DNA of 64,000 bases from Leptotrichia sp. OH3620_COT-345 (GTDB lineage Bacteria > Fusobacteriota > Fusobacteriia > Fusobacteriales > Leptotrichiaceae), in contig NZ_RQYW01000004.1 of assembly GCF_003932895.1 (NCBI RefSeq), forward strand, positions 62,001 through 126,000. Reading direction: 5' to 3'. The position numbers and the translations under genes are program-made. Positions 19,134 through 28,344 of this stretch are shown piece after piece; within the stretch, counting starts at the first letter, position 1; the number at the start of each line of letters is the position of its first letter. The notes beneath the pieces were generated by a model. That model was not told the DNA's origin. It worked only from the letters and a program-made list of their open reading frames with translations, and did not search any database.

Positions 19134-20513
19134 TTACATAAATATAAGTTTGATTAAAAATAATACTCCTAATATTACCATAATCATTGATACACTTCTC
19201 TTTTCATCTTTTTTTGCAAATATATTATAGAAAAGATTTATTAATACATAAGACAATATTCCTAAAGTAAGTCCGTCACCTATGCTGTAAGTTAAAGCCA
19301 TTGTAGTTATAGTTATAAATGCAGGAAGACCTTCAGTTACATCATGCAAATCTATCTCCTTTAACGAACTTAACATAAGATATCCTACATATATAAGAGC
19401 AGGTGCTGTTGCACAGGCCGGTATTGAAATAAATATAGGTGAAAAAAACATTGCAACAAGAAACAGAACTCCCGTTGTAACAGCCGTCCAGCCTGTTCTT
19501 CCTCCTGCCATTACTCCCATTGAGCTTTCTACATAAGTTGTAACTGTCGAAACTCCCAATAATGCTCCTACTGTTGTCCCTAAAGAATCAGCAAGAAGAG
19601 CTCTCCCCACATTAGGCACTTTTCCATCTTCATCAAGCATATTGGCCTTTGAACATACTCCTATAAGTGTTCCCAGCGTATCAAAAAAATCTACAAATAA
19701 AAATGTGCATACTATTACAAAAAAGTTTCCAATATTTTTAAGATCGAAAAATATTGAAAAATCTATTTTTCCGGCAATAGGTGCTATAGATTCAAACTTA
19801 AATATTCCTTTCGGAAGATAAATCTGTAAGTCAGCTGCCGCTTGTGGATTAATAAACGCATATATCCATGCAATAAGGGAGCTCACTGCTATCCCGTATA
19901 ATATAGAACCTCTTATTCTTTTTTTATCCAGTATTGCTATTATGAATAATCCTATTGCCGCAATTCCTACTGCCGGAGTCATTTGACCCATGCTTATTTT
20001 TGTAGCTTCATTTGCTACTATCAAACCGCAACCTGAAAATCCTATAAAAGCAATAAATACTCCTATTCCTCCGGTAACAGCATGTTTTATATTTATAGGA
20101 ATAGAATTTACTACAGCTTCACGTATTTTAAATAGAGTAAGGAATATAAAGATCACTCCTTCTATTAGGACAGCTGTCAATGCCGTCTCCCAACTTATTT
20201 TTCCTTTCAATACTACAGTAAAGGCAAAAAAAGCATTAAGTCCCATTCCTGAAGCTAGTGCAAAAGGTAAATCCGCTATAAACCCCATTAAAAAACATCC
20301 TATTGCCGCTGCAAGGCAAGTCGCCGTAACAAGTGCTCCCGCATCCATCCCTGTTTTAGAAAGAATATTCGGATTAACAGCTATGATATAAGCCATTGTA
20401 AGAAATGTAGTCAATCCGGCAAGAATTTCCTTTTTCATGTCTACATTTTTTTCCGCCAATAAAGGAAACACTCTATATATTCCCTTTAAATTCCGTTCCC
20501 TTGGATTAATCAT
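19134..20513 (-). CDS. NCS2-family purine permease (AzgA/PbuG type)
   Basis: 459 residues with about 12-14 membrane segments. Family signatures: LTTFLTMAYIIAVNP near the N-terminus, ASGMGLNAFFAFTVV, VDFFDTLGTLIGV and VTTYVESSMGVMAGGRTG. This branch carries adenine, guanine or hypoxanthine with protons. The ATG at 20513 is preferred over the adjacent ATG at 20516 because of spacing to GGGAGG. It is transcribed alone from a good promoter. No purine riboswitch was recognised in the leader of about 30 bases. Confidence 0.92.
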   Translation of the reverse strand: MINPRERNLKGIYRVFPLLAEKNVDMKKEILAGLTTFLTMAYIIAVNPNILSKTGMDAGALVTATCLAAAIGCFLMGFIADLPFALASGMGLNAFFAFTVVLKGKISWETALTAVLIEGVIFIFLTLFKIREAVVNSIPINIKHAVTGGIGVFIAFIGFSGCGLIVANEATKISMGQMTPAVGIAAIGLFIIAILDKKRIRGSILYGIAVSSLIAWIYAFINPQAAADLQIYLPKGIFKFESIAPIAGKIDFSIFFDLKNIGNFFVIVCTFLFVDFFDTLGTLIGVCSKANMLDEDGKVPNVGRALLADSLGTTVGALLGVSTVTTYVESSMGVMAGGRTGWTAVTTGVLFLVAMFFSPIFISIPACATAPALIYVGYLMLSSLKEIDLHDVTEGLPAFITITTMALTYSIGDGLTLGILSYVLINLFYNIFAKKDEKRSVSMIMVILGVLFLIKLIFM

Positions 20514-20546
20514 CATTACCTCCCGATTTTTTGTATTTTATTGTCT

Positions 20547-20575
20547 ATTATAAACTAAACCTCTATTTTTATCAA
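20547..20575 (-). promoter_or_regulatory. Promoter of the purine permease gene
   Basis: TTGATA (20570-20575), 17-base spacer and TATAAT (20547-20552) on the minus strand, about 35 bases before the start codon. Confidence 0.8.
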
Positions 20576-20728
20576 CTTTTCTTTTAATTTTTTCCATATA
20601 TTTTTTTAAAGAATAATATATTGATTTTTCCTTATATCTATTATTATATTTTAAGAATTCAAAACTTTTCCAGCTAGTAAAAGGAGTATAAAGACATCAA
20701 TGAACTTTCATAAAAAAATGAAAAAAAT

Positions 20729-20790
20729 AAAAACTTCGACATTTTCATTTATTGAATACATTAATTTTTTCAAAATTTGTCGAAGTTTTA
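20729..20790 (-). terminator. Hairpin/terminator after the CorC-MgtC-TPR operon
   Basis: Arms AAAACTTCGACA and TGTCGAAGTTTT separated by about 34 bases; on the minus strand the stem is followed by TATTTTTTTC. The arm sequence AACTTCGACATT equals the outer border of the intergenic repeat at 7.3 kb, so the terminator may derive from that repeat. Confidence 0.55.
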
Positions 20791-20793
20791 TCG

Positions 20794-21591
20794 TTATTTA
20801 ATAAATTTTTTCAATTCTCTTTCAGATTTTTCCCTTATATAAAGTTTATTTCCTTTTTGAGCCACTTCCCTGTAAAGGTTTTCAGCCTCTTGAATTTTTC
20901 CTGCTTTTTCCTTGATAGAAGCAAGATCATATTTTAGAGAAAGTTCAAGACGTTTTGATACTTTCATTCTAAGGGTTCTTTCAAGTATCTCTATTATTTC
21001 CTCATATTTTTCTTCTTTAAACAAAAGTAATTCAAGATACTTAATTAAATTCTCCATTTCTATACGTTTGTTTTTATATTTGAATTCATTTTCATATATT
21101 TCCCTGCATTTACTGTAAATTTCAGCGGTTTCATCCTTCCTGTTCAGATTGTATAGAGCCAACATAAGATTATAATAATATATGACTTTATCCGCTTCGG
21201 CTATTGCAGTAACTCCTGATATTTCAACATCTGTTAAATAATCATAAGCCTTTGCAATTTCTCCTCTTGCAAAATATCCCAGAAAAAAATTCATTTTCAT
21301 ATAATGTCTGTATTTTTTATTTTTTACGCTGTTATACTCATTTTCGGTCAGTTTAATAAATTTTTCCGGTTCCAGTTCCTCTTCAAGAATATTCGTGTAC
21401 TTTTTGTAAAAATATCTAAATATTCTTGTTTTTATTTTTAAAAACAGAATATCCCCGAGTACAAAAGAACCCGCAATTACGAGATATGTTCTCAACGGAT
21501 TTTCCGTTTGAAAGGAAAACAGCATAATAAGTAAAATAGCAGGTATTAAAAAGCAGAAATATAGGATTAAAGTTTTTCTATAAATACTCAT
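20794..21591 (-). CDS. Membrane-anchored TPR-like protein
   Basis: 265 residues. Two N-terminal membrane helices (about 8-26 and 34-52) are followed by a helical cytoplasmic domain that looks like degenerate tetratricopeptide repeats, e.g. KYDLASIKEKAGKIQEAENLYREVAQ (about residues 222-247). Such domains mediate protein contacts. It is third in an operon after the CorC-type and MgtC genes, 14 bases after the latter. No specific function is recognised. Confidence 0.65.
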   Translation of the reverse strand: MSIYRKTLILYFCFLIPAILLIMLFSFQTENPLRTYLVIAGSFVLGDILFLKIKTRIFRYFYKKYTNILEEELEPEKFIKLTENEYNSVKNKKYRHYMKMNFFLGYFARGEIAKAYDYLTDVEISGVTAIAEADKVIYYYNLMLALYNLNRKDETAEIYSKCREIYENEFKYKNKRIEMENLIKYLELLLFKEEKYEEIIEILERTLRMKVSKRLELSLKYDLASIKEKAGKIQEAENLYREVAQKGNKLYIREKSERELKKFIK

Positions 21592-21605
21592 ATTTTCCTT
21601 CCTTT

Positions 21606-22100
21606 TTATCCGTTAGTTTTTTCAATAACCTCATCAATTACTTCATCAATGTCTGAAAATATTCCATGTTTTTTCAGCATATACATAGCAAGCAGCATAA
21701 ATATTGTTGTAGGTATTACTATATCAAAATATCCGAATCCCGCTCCCATTCCAAGACCTGCCGTAATCCATATAGTTGCTGCTGTCGTTATCCCTGATAT
21801 TGTATTTTTTGAATGAAGTATAACTCCTCCTCCTAAAAAACCTATTCCTGAAACTATTTGTGCAGGTATTCTCGCAGTATCAACTTTAAGAACTCCTGCT
21901 ATTTCAGGATTCTTCATTGCCAGATTAAGTACATTTTCATCTATTTTACTTTGTATCATAACAATTAATGCCGCACCTAAACAAACTACAAGATGAGTCG
22001 TTATACCGGCAGGTTTTCCACTTTTTTTTCTTTCATTTCCTATAAGTGCTCCTATCAGCCCTGCTGCTAAAATTCTTATAATTATGTCTTCTATTTTCAT
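21606..22100 (-). CDS. MgtC/SapB family membrane protein
   Basis: 164 residues with about five membrane segments. The family motif is clear: AAGLIGALIGNERKKSGKPAGITTH near the start and GIGFLGGGVIL in the middle. It has only the membrane domain, without the C-terminal ACT-like domain of full MgtC, as in many short SapB proteins. Roles proposed for the family include magnesium homeostasis and membrane potential control. It overlaps the upstream CorC-type gene by 4 bases, suggesting a joint role in divalent-cation balance. Confidence 0.9.
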   Translation of the reverse strand: MKIEDIIIRILAAGLIGALIGNERKKSGKPAGITTHLVVCLGAALIVMIQSKIDENVLNLAMKNPEIAGVLKVDTARIPAQIVSGIGFLGGGVILHSKNTISGITTAATIWITAGLGMGAGFGYFDIVIPTTIFMLLAMYMLKKHGIFSDIDEVIDEVIEKTNG

Positions 22101-23419
22101 TTTTTATCCTTATTGAATGTTACCAATACCCTTTCTATTTTTTTATCCTTAACCTTTTGAGGTTTGAATACAATTTCATTTATTATTACAGGCTCTATCT
22201 TTTCATTATCTTCAGGAATATATCCTATATGCTCTATAAGCAGACCGCTTAATGTATCATAATGCTTTGACTCCAGTTCTATATGGAAATAATCATTTAT
22301 ATCATTAAGGGAACGTTCCCCACTTATAAGATATTTATAAGGTGACAGACGTTTTATTGAGGAATCTTCATCATCAAATTCATCGGATATATTTCCCATT
22401 ACTTCTTCTATAAGATCTTCCAAAGTCACTATTCCTGAAAAACCTCCATATTCGTCAATGAGTATGGCAATATGTTTTTTTTCTATTTGAAGTTCATTGA
22501 ACAGTTCGTTTACGTTTTTAGTTTCAGGGACAAAATATGCTTCCTGAATAATATCTTCCAACCTTATATTATCAAAGCCTTTTTTATATGCCTCCATCAT
22601 CAAATCTTTCGTAAAAAGTATTCCTACTATGTTGTCAGCTTCATTTTCATATACAGGAATTCTTGAATATTTACCGAACTCTTTCTTTTCAAACAGCTCT
22701 TTTATTGACATATCCTTATCGGCAAGAAAAACCTTTGTTCTCGGTATCATTATTTCCCTTGCTATTTTTTCATCAAATTCTATAATATTGTCTATCATTT
22801 CTTTTTCTACATCATTTATAATTCCGTGTTCTCTTCCTACCTGAACCAGTGACCTTATTTCCTCTTTGGATACCTGCTCTTCCAAATTATCTTCTTTCAT
22901 TTTCAGTATAGTCAGTACAGAATTTGTTGATAATGTAAGAATTTTTACAAAGGGAGAAAATATTCTGGAAATCAAAACTATTGTTCCGATTGATGCAAGT
23001 GCCATTTTCTCAGAAGACCTGAGAGCTATCCTTTTAGGAATAAGTTCTCCGAAAACAAGAGTAATATAAGACAGCACTAATGTTATCAATATCATAGAAA
23101 TCTGATTTCCGTAAGGAATTCCGTTCTTTTTCAAATATATCGAAAAATACTGTGCTAATCCGGTTGCTGCCGATGCCGAAGCGAAAAATCCTGCAAGTGT
23201 TATTCCTACTTGTATTGTTGATAAAAATTTACTCGGTTCTTTTAAAAGATTTTCTAATAGCAGAGCTTTCCTATCTCCATCTTCCACTAACATTTTCAGC
23301 CTGTTTTTATTAATTGAAACTATTGCCATTTCGGCACCGGAAAAAAACGCATTTATCCCTGTCAAAATTGCAATTATTAGAAATTGTAAAAATATACTGC
23401 CTCCGGTCGTTGTATCCAC
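22097..23419 (-). CDS. CNNM/CorC (HlyC) family transporter-associated protein
   Basis: 440 residues: DUF21/CNNM membrane domain (about 1-190, GINAFFSGAEMAIVS and FGELIPKRIAL), a CBS pair (about 205-330, IPRTKVFLADK and IDEYGGFSGIVTLEDLIEE) and a C-terminal CorC_HlyC domain. Proteins of this family take part in magnesium or cobalt export. The start is GTG at 23419 with AGGAGG 11 bases upstream. It is the first gene of an operon with MgtC and the TPR protein. Substrate is not predictable. Confidence 0.92.
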   Translation of the reverse strand: MDTTTGGSIFLQFLIIAILTGINAFFSGAEMAIVSINKNRLKMLVEDGDRKALLLENLLKEPSKFLSTIQVGITLAGFFASASAATGLAQYFSIYLKKNGIPYGNQISMILITLVLSYITLVFGELIPKRIALRSSEKMALASIGTIVLISRIFSPFVKILTLSTNSVLTILKMKEDNLEEQVSKEEIRSLVQVGREHGIINDVEKEMIDNIIEFDEKIAREIMIPRTKVFLADKDMSIKELFEKKEFGKYSRIPVYENEADNIVGILFTKDLMMEAYKKGFDNIRLEDIIQEAYFVPETKNVNELFNELQIEKKHIAILIDEYGGFSGIVTLEDLIEEVMGNISDEFDDEDSSIKRLSPYKYLISGERSLNDINDYFHIELESKHYDTLSGLLIEHIGYIPEDNEKIEPVIINEIVFKPQKVKDKKIERVLVTFNKDKK

Positions 23420-23562
23420 GATAGATTTTTCCTCCTATTTCCTTAAAAAATATTTTAAAATTTATTATCTCTAAAATATTTTTTTATTTTCTTTCATACT
23501 TAAATTATACTATATTTATTTCAAATATCAATACTAATTTTCTTAAAATTTCCTTTTAATTT

Positions 23563-24513
23563 TTAATTCATTCCTAAATATGCCGCTCCTATTATCCCTG
23601 CATCATTTCCCAGCTGTGCAGGCAATATTTTAAGTCCCTCAATAGTAGAACTCAAGGCATATTTTTTAAGCTTTTCATTTACTTTGTCAAATAGTATTTT
23701 TCCTGCAAGGGAAACTCCACCTCCTATGACTATTATTTCAGGATCAAGTATATTCAGCAAATTTCCAAGTCCTAAAGCAATATATTCAGCTTCATAATCT
23801 ACAAGATTTAATGAAAATTCATCTCCTTCTTTTGCAGCATCAAATATGTCCTTTGCTTCAAGGCTTCTTCCCATTGAAGTAACTTTTTCATAAAGTTTGT
23901 TATTTTTATGAACAGTCAGTCTGCTTTCAGCTTCCCTTATGAGACCTGTAGCTGAAGCATAAGCTTCCCAGCAGCCGTTTTGACCACAACCGCAAAGTTT
24001 ACCTTCTTTTTCAACTTTAGTATGACCTACTTCTCCCCCTGCTCCATTTTTACCACTTACAAGTTTTGAATCAGTAATAATTCCTCCTCCAATTCCTGTA
24101 CCTATAGCAAGACCGAGTACATTTTTATAACCTTGTGCCGCACCTTTCCACATTTCTCCTAAAGTTATGACATTTACATCATTATCTACTTTTACTTTTT
24201 TGTTCAGATGTTTTTCAAATTCTGCTGCAAGATCTACCTCTCTTGGCCACGGAAAATTTGCCCAAAATTTTACTACTCTTTCTTTCACTACAGGACCCGG
24301 TACTCCCAATCCTACTCCTTTAACATCATCAAAGTTGATATTGCTTCCCTTAATTTGTTCAATTAATATTTTGGACAATCTTTCAACAGTTTTTTCAAAT
24401 CCCTCCATAGATTCAGTTTTTACTATTGTTGTAAAAATTATGTTTCCACCTTCATCAACAAGACCTATTTTTGTATTTGTCCCCCCCAAATCCATACCTA
24501 CATAGTAATTCAT
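23563..24513 (-). CDS. ROK-family sugar kinase (glucokinase-like)
   Basis: 316 residues. ATP-binding DLGGTNTKIG at the N-terminus, the sugar-binding GTGIGGGI, and the ROK zinc motif GHTKVEKEGKLCGCGQNGCW. Catalytic Asp is in VDNDVNV. Such enzymes phosphorylate glucose or related hexoses; length and zinc site fit bacterial glucokinase of the ROK type. AAGGAGG precedes the ATG. It lies 182 bases downstream of the LacI-family gene and may be read from its own promoter. It could supply glucose-6-phosphate from glucose released by the GH13 and GH4 enzymes. Confidence 0.9.
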   Translation of the reverse strand: MNYYVGMDLGGTNTKIGLVDEGGNIIFTTIVKTESMEGFEKTVERLSKILIEQIKGSNINFDDVKGVGLGVPGPVVKERVVKFWANFPWPREVDLAAEFEKHLNKKVKVDNDVNVITLGEMWKGAAQGYKNVLGLAIGTGIGGGIITDSKLVSGKNGAGGEVGHTKVEKEGKLCGCGQNGCWEAYASATGLIREAESRLTVHKNNKLYEKVTSMGRSLEAKDIFDAAKEGDEFSLNLVDYEAEYIALGLGNLLNILDPEIIVIGGGVSLAGKILFDKVNEKLKKYALSSTIEGLKILPAQLGNDAGIIGAAYLGMN

Positions 24514-24695
24514 AAAAATATGACCTCCTTGAAATTTCCTGTCTATTATTATATTTTGTTTCTTACTACTTAGTTTACCTTATTTATGGAAAATTTTCAA
24601 TCACTATAAAATTTTTTAACTGTCAAAAAATATAATTTCATAATAGAATTACCGGTTTTTAGAGAAAAATATCTAATAATTTTTTATATTTATTT

Positions 24696-25694
24696 TTATT
24701 TTAACTTTTCTTCATCAATTAAATCATACTTCAAATATATTTTTTTTTCAAATTTTTTTCCTTCCATTTTTTTCAGAAGAGCTTCAGCGCTTTTTTCTCC
24801 CATTTTTTCAAAAGGCTGCTTTATATGTACTATTTTACTTAAAGCCATATCAAGGAGCTGTGTTCCGTCAAAGCTTGCAACAAGTATTTCTCTATTCAAT
24901 TTTTTTATTATTTTTTCTGCAAATACGGCATAAAAATCACTGTTCAGAATAATAGCATCAATTTCCATATTATTTTCAAGTTCTTTTTTAAATTGCTCTA
25001 AAAAAATACTTGTTTTTTTAGAATCCATTTTTTTATAAAATTTTTTTACATTTTTTATGTTTTTTTCTTTCAAATATTTAATGTATCCCGCCAAACGTCT
25101 TTTAGATGTTCCTGTAGGATCTTTCCAAGTATAATATACAGGCTTTTCTACTTTTTTTATTTCATACAGATACCTAATTAGTCTGTACATTGCCTCTGAC
25201 TGATCTATCCCTACAGTTTCCAGAGTGTCATCATCATAATATTCGGAGCATGTCATTACATTGTATTTTCTGTTCAACTCAACATAATCCTGCTGATTAA
25301 TTGACGATGTAATAAATATTATTCCGTCAATTTTTTTTGTTTCCAGAAAATATATGTATTCCTTTATATCATCTGCTCCACTGTATCTTCTGTCGAATTT
25401 ATTATGAGGAATATGTATCATCCCGCTGTATCCGTTCCGTTTCAGATAATCCAGTACTCCCTTTATGATCTGACTGTAAATTATATTCGTAATATCCGGA
25501 ACACATATCAAAATTACTTTGCTTCTGTTTTCACGCAATATTTTTGCATTTATATTCGGAAAATAATTCATTTTTTTTATTACAGCTCTTACTTTTTTTT
25601 CAGTTTCAAAAGATACTTTTTCACTTTTATTTAAAACTCTTGATACCGTTGCTACTGAAACTCCCGCTTTACACGCAACTTCTTTTATATTCAT
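24696..25694 (-). CDS. LacI-family transcriptional regulator
   Basis: 332 residues: N-terminal LacI helix-turn-helix (IKEVACKAGVSVATVSRVLN) and a periplasmic-binding-like effector domain. It is the last gene of the operon binding protein - ATPase - permease - phosphodiesterase - regulator, 40 bases after the phosphodiesterase. The symmetric site at 31099-31116 in front of the binding-protein gene has the form expected of a LacI-family operator, so autoregulation of this operon is likely. The effector is unknown; a sugar or polyol phosphate would suit the neighbours. Confidence 0.9.
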   Translation of the reverse strand: MNIKEVACKAGVSVATVSRVLNKSEKVSFETEKKVRAVIKKMNYFPNINAKILRENRSKVILICVPDITNIIYSQIIKGVLDYLKRNGYSGMIHIPHNKFDRRYSGADDIKEYIYFLETKKIDGIIFITSSINQQDYVELNRKYNVMTCSEYYDDDTLETVGIDQSEAMYRLIRYLYEIKKVEKPVYYTWKDPTGTSKRRLAGYIKYLKEKNIKNVKKFYKKMDSKKTSIFLEQFKKELENNMEIDAIILNSDFYAVFAEKIIKKLNREILVASFDGTQLLDMALSKIVHIKQPFEKMGEKSAEALLKKMEGKKFEKKIYLKYDLIDEEKLK

Positions 25695-25734
25695 AATTCA
25701 CCTTATTCCAAGTCCTGTTATTTTTGTATTGAAA

Positions 25735-26607
25735 TTATTTTTTTAATTTCTTTATATATTCTGAAAGTAATGACGGCCAGTCTGTCTGGATAATATTTAT
25801 GCCTTTATTTATAAGAACTCCCCAACTTTTTTCAAATCCTTCAAGTATAGCTTTATTGTCGTCATATCCTGCATATAGATTAGTCACATCATTTAATTTT
25901 ATAGAATTTACCCATATAAAATATCCCTCACTTTGAAGCTTTTTTATGTATTCATCTTTAAAAAATACAGATTTTTCATTTTCGGCTATAAGTTCAAATC
26001 CTACAGCATTTACTTGCTTATAATACAACGTCAGTTCTACATCTTTTTCCGTCTTAACTATAGGCATATACATATATTTTACTTTATGTTTTCTAAAAAT
26101 CTCAAAATATTCCTTTTTAGGAGCACTTTTTATTATCAACTGTTTTTTTATATCGTATTTATCAAAAAATATAAGTAAATCTTCAAAATACTCCCATGCT
26201 CTGTCAATATTTATTAACACATCTTTTCCTTCAAAATATTTTAAAACTGTATCCAGTCTTTCGATTTTATATCCTGTATTTTCTCCTATACTGTTATTAA
26301 AACTCTTTTTTTCTATTTCTTTTGAAGACATTTCCTTTATATTTTTTCTCTTATTGAGAAGCCTTTTTTCATTTCCGTCATGAAATGCATAATAAATCCC
26401 GTCAATTGACTTTATAACATCTATTTCTATTATATCGCCTCCTGACAGTAGCGATGCCTTGTATGCAGGCAGAGTATTTTCAATTATGTTTCCTCCTGAT
26501 GTTCCTCTATGTACTGCTATAAGGATTTTTTTTTCATTTATTTTTTTGTTTAATAGTTCATTTATTGTTGAATATTCTTTTTTGCCAAACATTTTTTCTT
26601 TTTCCAA
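25735..26607 (-). CDS. Glycerophosphodiester phosphodiesterase family protein
   Basis: 290 residues, cytoplasmic (no signal peptide). GDPD signatures: AVHRGTSGGNIIENTLPAY (catalytic His, Glu-Asn-Thr), IEIDVIKSIDG and AFHDG (second catalytic His). These enzymes split glycerophosphodiesters into glycerol-3-phosphate and an alcohol. The start is TTG at 26607 with AAAGGTG seven bases upstream; an ATG five codons in has no good ribosome site. It lies 38 bases after the ABC permease, which suggests that the transporter brings in its substrate. Confidence 0.88.
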   Translation of the reverse strand: MEKEKMFGKKEYSTINELLNKKINEKKILIAVHRGTSGGNIIENTLPAYKASLLSGGDIIEIDVIKSIDGIYYAFHDGNEKRLLNKRKNIKEMSSKEIEKKSFNNSIGENTGYKIERLDTVLKYFEGKDVLINIDRAWEYFEDLLIFFDKYDIKKQLIIKSAPKKEYFEIFRKHKVKYMYMPIVKTEKDVELTLYYKQVNAVGFELIAENEKSVFFKDEYIKKLQSEGYFIWVNSIKLNDVTNLYAGYDDNKAILEGFEKSWGVLINKGINIIQTDWPSLLSEYIKKLKK

Positions 26608-26645
26608 TTTTTTTCACCTTTCTTAAATAACTATATACATAATTT

Positions 26646-28343
26646 TTATTTTTCTCTTTCATTTCTTCCGTAGATGAAATATAAAGTCGTTGAAGCTATT
26701 ATCATCAGTACTACCGAATAAACAAGGGCAATAGCCTGAGTGTCCTTTAGTGTCTGTGTAGCATCGGTACTGCTTCTTATAACAATTCCAAGCGTTCTTA
26801 ACAAAGGATGATACAGAAATACCGTTAAATCATAATCTGCAAGAAGACTGTTGAAATTTAATGCAAGAATTGCCATAGTTGACGGAAGGATGATAGGGAA
26901 AATAACTTTTCTGAAAGTATAAAAAGTATCCGCTCCCAAACTTGTAGCTGCTTCTTCCAATTCATTATCAATACTGAAAAATGTAGCTTTCAACATTCTA
27001 AGTGAAAACGGTATTTTTACTATTACATAAGCAATAAGTAAAATCCACACCGTTCCTGTAAGTATATTTCCAAAAACGAGAGGATTTTTCCTATCAAAAG
27101 CTGTAATAAGTCCTATTGCAATTAATGTTGCAGGTAAAATCCAAGGAATAAGCATTACATATTCAAGTATTAGCGACCATTTATTTTTATACTTGTGAAG
27201 TATTCTTGATACTGCCAATGTTAAAATGACAACTATTACTGAAGCTCCTGCCGAATAGATAATACTTGTAACAAAAGGTTTCAGTACTGTTATATTTGAA
27301 AACACATCGATATAATTCTGTAAAGTAAATCCTGTTATAACTCCTGTAGATATACTCTTGGAATTTGTGAATGAAAATAATATGACAAAAATTACAGGAA
27401 TTATATATATAAGAAAAAGTATATATGCCACTATATGTACTAAAATATTAATAACCGGATTATTTATTTTCTGTTTCACAATTACTGATTTTGTTTTGGA
27501 AACAGACATAAAATTCCCTTTCTTTTCGAAATAAATCATAAAGGACAATAAAATCAAAGTGGCTATTCCAAGTACCAATGCCAGAACTGCAGCCAAATCC
27601 CTTGAAGTTACGGTTTGAGAAAAAGTCAATATCATAGGACCTATAGTCTGAAAGTTTTTCCCTCCAACAATCAAAGGTGCTGATGTTGCTCCAAGCCCTG
27701 TAATATAAAGTAAAACTGTAATAGCATATATTGTCGGTTTCAGTACAGGAAGAACTACTTTACGTAATATATAAAACTGAGATGCTCCCATATTTTTTGC
27801 CGCTTCAATTGTAGAGTAATCTATTTTTTTTATAGCATTTGAAAGAAATATCACATGATTTGAAGTAACGGCAAAAGTCATAATAAATGCCACGGCTCCG
27901 TAGCCTTCAAACCAGTTCGGATTCATTCCCGGAAATATTTTAACTAATGTCCCTGTTATTATACCGTTTGCTCCATATACAAATTTATATCCTGAAGCCA
28001 GTACCACTCCTCCATATATAAGTGTAGTCATGTATCCTAATTTTAAAATTTTTGCACCTTTCACATCGAAATAATCTATGACAAGAACTAAAAATATTCC
28101 TATAAAATTAACCGTGAACAGCAATGTCGTTGCTAATATAAAACTGTTCTTCAAACTTTTCACAGCTCGTGGAGATGAAAAAAGTTTCTGGACAGAATCA
28201 GTTTTAAAAGTTCCATTTTGAAAAAATATAACTTTTAATATGTTCAGATTGGGATAAATTAAAAATGTAATTGCAAACCATATAATTAAAACATACATTA
28301 TATATGAAAAAAGTTTTGGAGACAATATTTTTTTATTTTTCAT
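26646..28343 (-). CDS. ABC transporter permease, fused two-domain FbpB/AfuB type
   Basis: 565 residues with about 12 membrane segments and two permease domains in one chain. Each has an EAA loop: EAAKNMGASQFYILRKVVLP (about 190) and EAATSLGADTFYTFRKVIFP (about 475). This double-domain form is typical of Fe3+/AfuABC-like importers and of ThiP. The ATG at 28343 follows GAGGGGGAC and lies one base beyond the ATPase stop; an ATG 30 bases upstream is inside the ATPase gene. The substrate is inferred from neighbours as a phosphate ester rather than iron, since AfuABC homologues can carry sugar phosphates. Confidence 0.9.
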   Translation of the reverse strand: MKNKKILSPKLFSYIMYVLIIWFAITFLIYPNLNILKVIFFQNGTFKTDSVQKLFSSPRAVKSLKNSFILATTLLFTVNFIGIFLVLVIDYFDVKGAKILKLGYMTTLIYGGVVLASGYKFVYGANGIITGTLVKIFPGMNPNWFEGYGAVAFIMTFAVTSNHVIFLSNAIKKIDYSTIEAAKNMGASQFYILRKVVLPVLKPTIYAITVLLYITGLGATSAPLIVGGKNFQTIGPMILTFSQTVTSRDLAAVLALVLGIATLILLSFMIYFEKKGNFMSVSKTKSVIVKQKINNPVINILVHIVAYILFLIYIIPVIFVILFSFTNSKSISTGVITGFTLQNYIDVFSNITVLKPFVTSIIYSAGASVIVVILTLAVSRILHKYKNKWSLILEYVMLIPWILPATLIAIGLITAFDRKNPLVFGNILTGTVWILLIAYVIVKIPFSLRMLKATFFSIDNELEEAATSLGADTFYTFRKVIFPIILPSTMAILALNFNSLLADYDLTVFLYHPLLRTLGIVIRSSTDATQTLKDTQAIALVYSVVLMIIASTTLYFIYGRNEREK

Positions 28344-28344
28344 T

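Noticed and set aside
19990-20391. 133-codon open frame on the plus strand
   Set aside because: It is antisense to the purine permease and mirrors its codon pattern; no ribosome site or family match.
20514-20546. Purine riboswitch in front of the purine permease
   Set aside because: The leader between promoter and start is only about 35 bases, too short, and no conserved core is visible.
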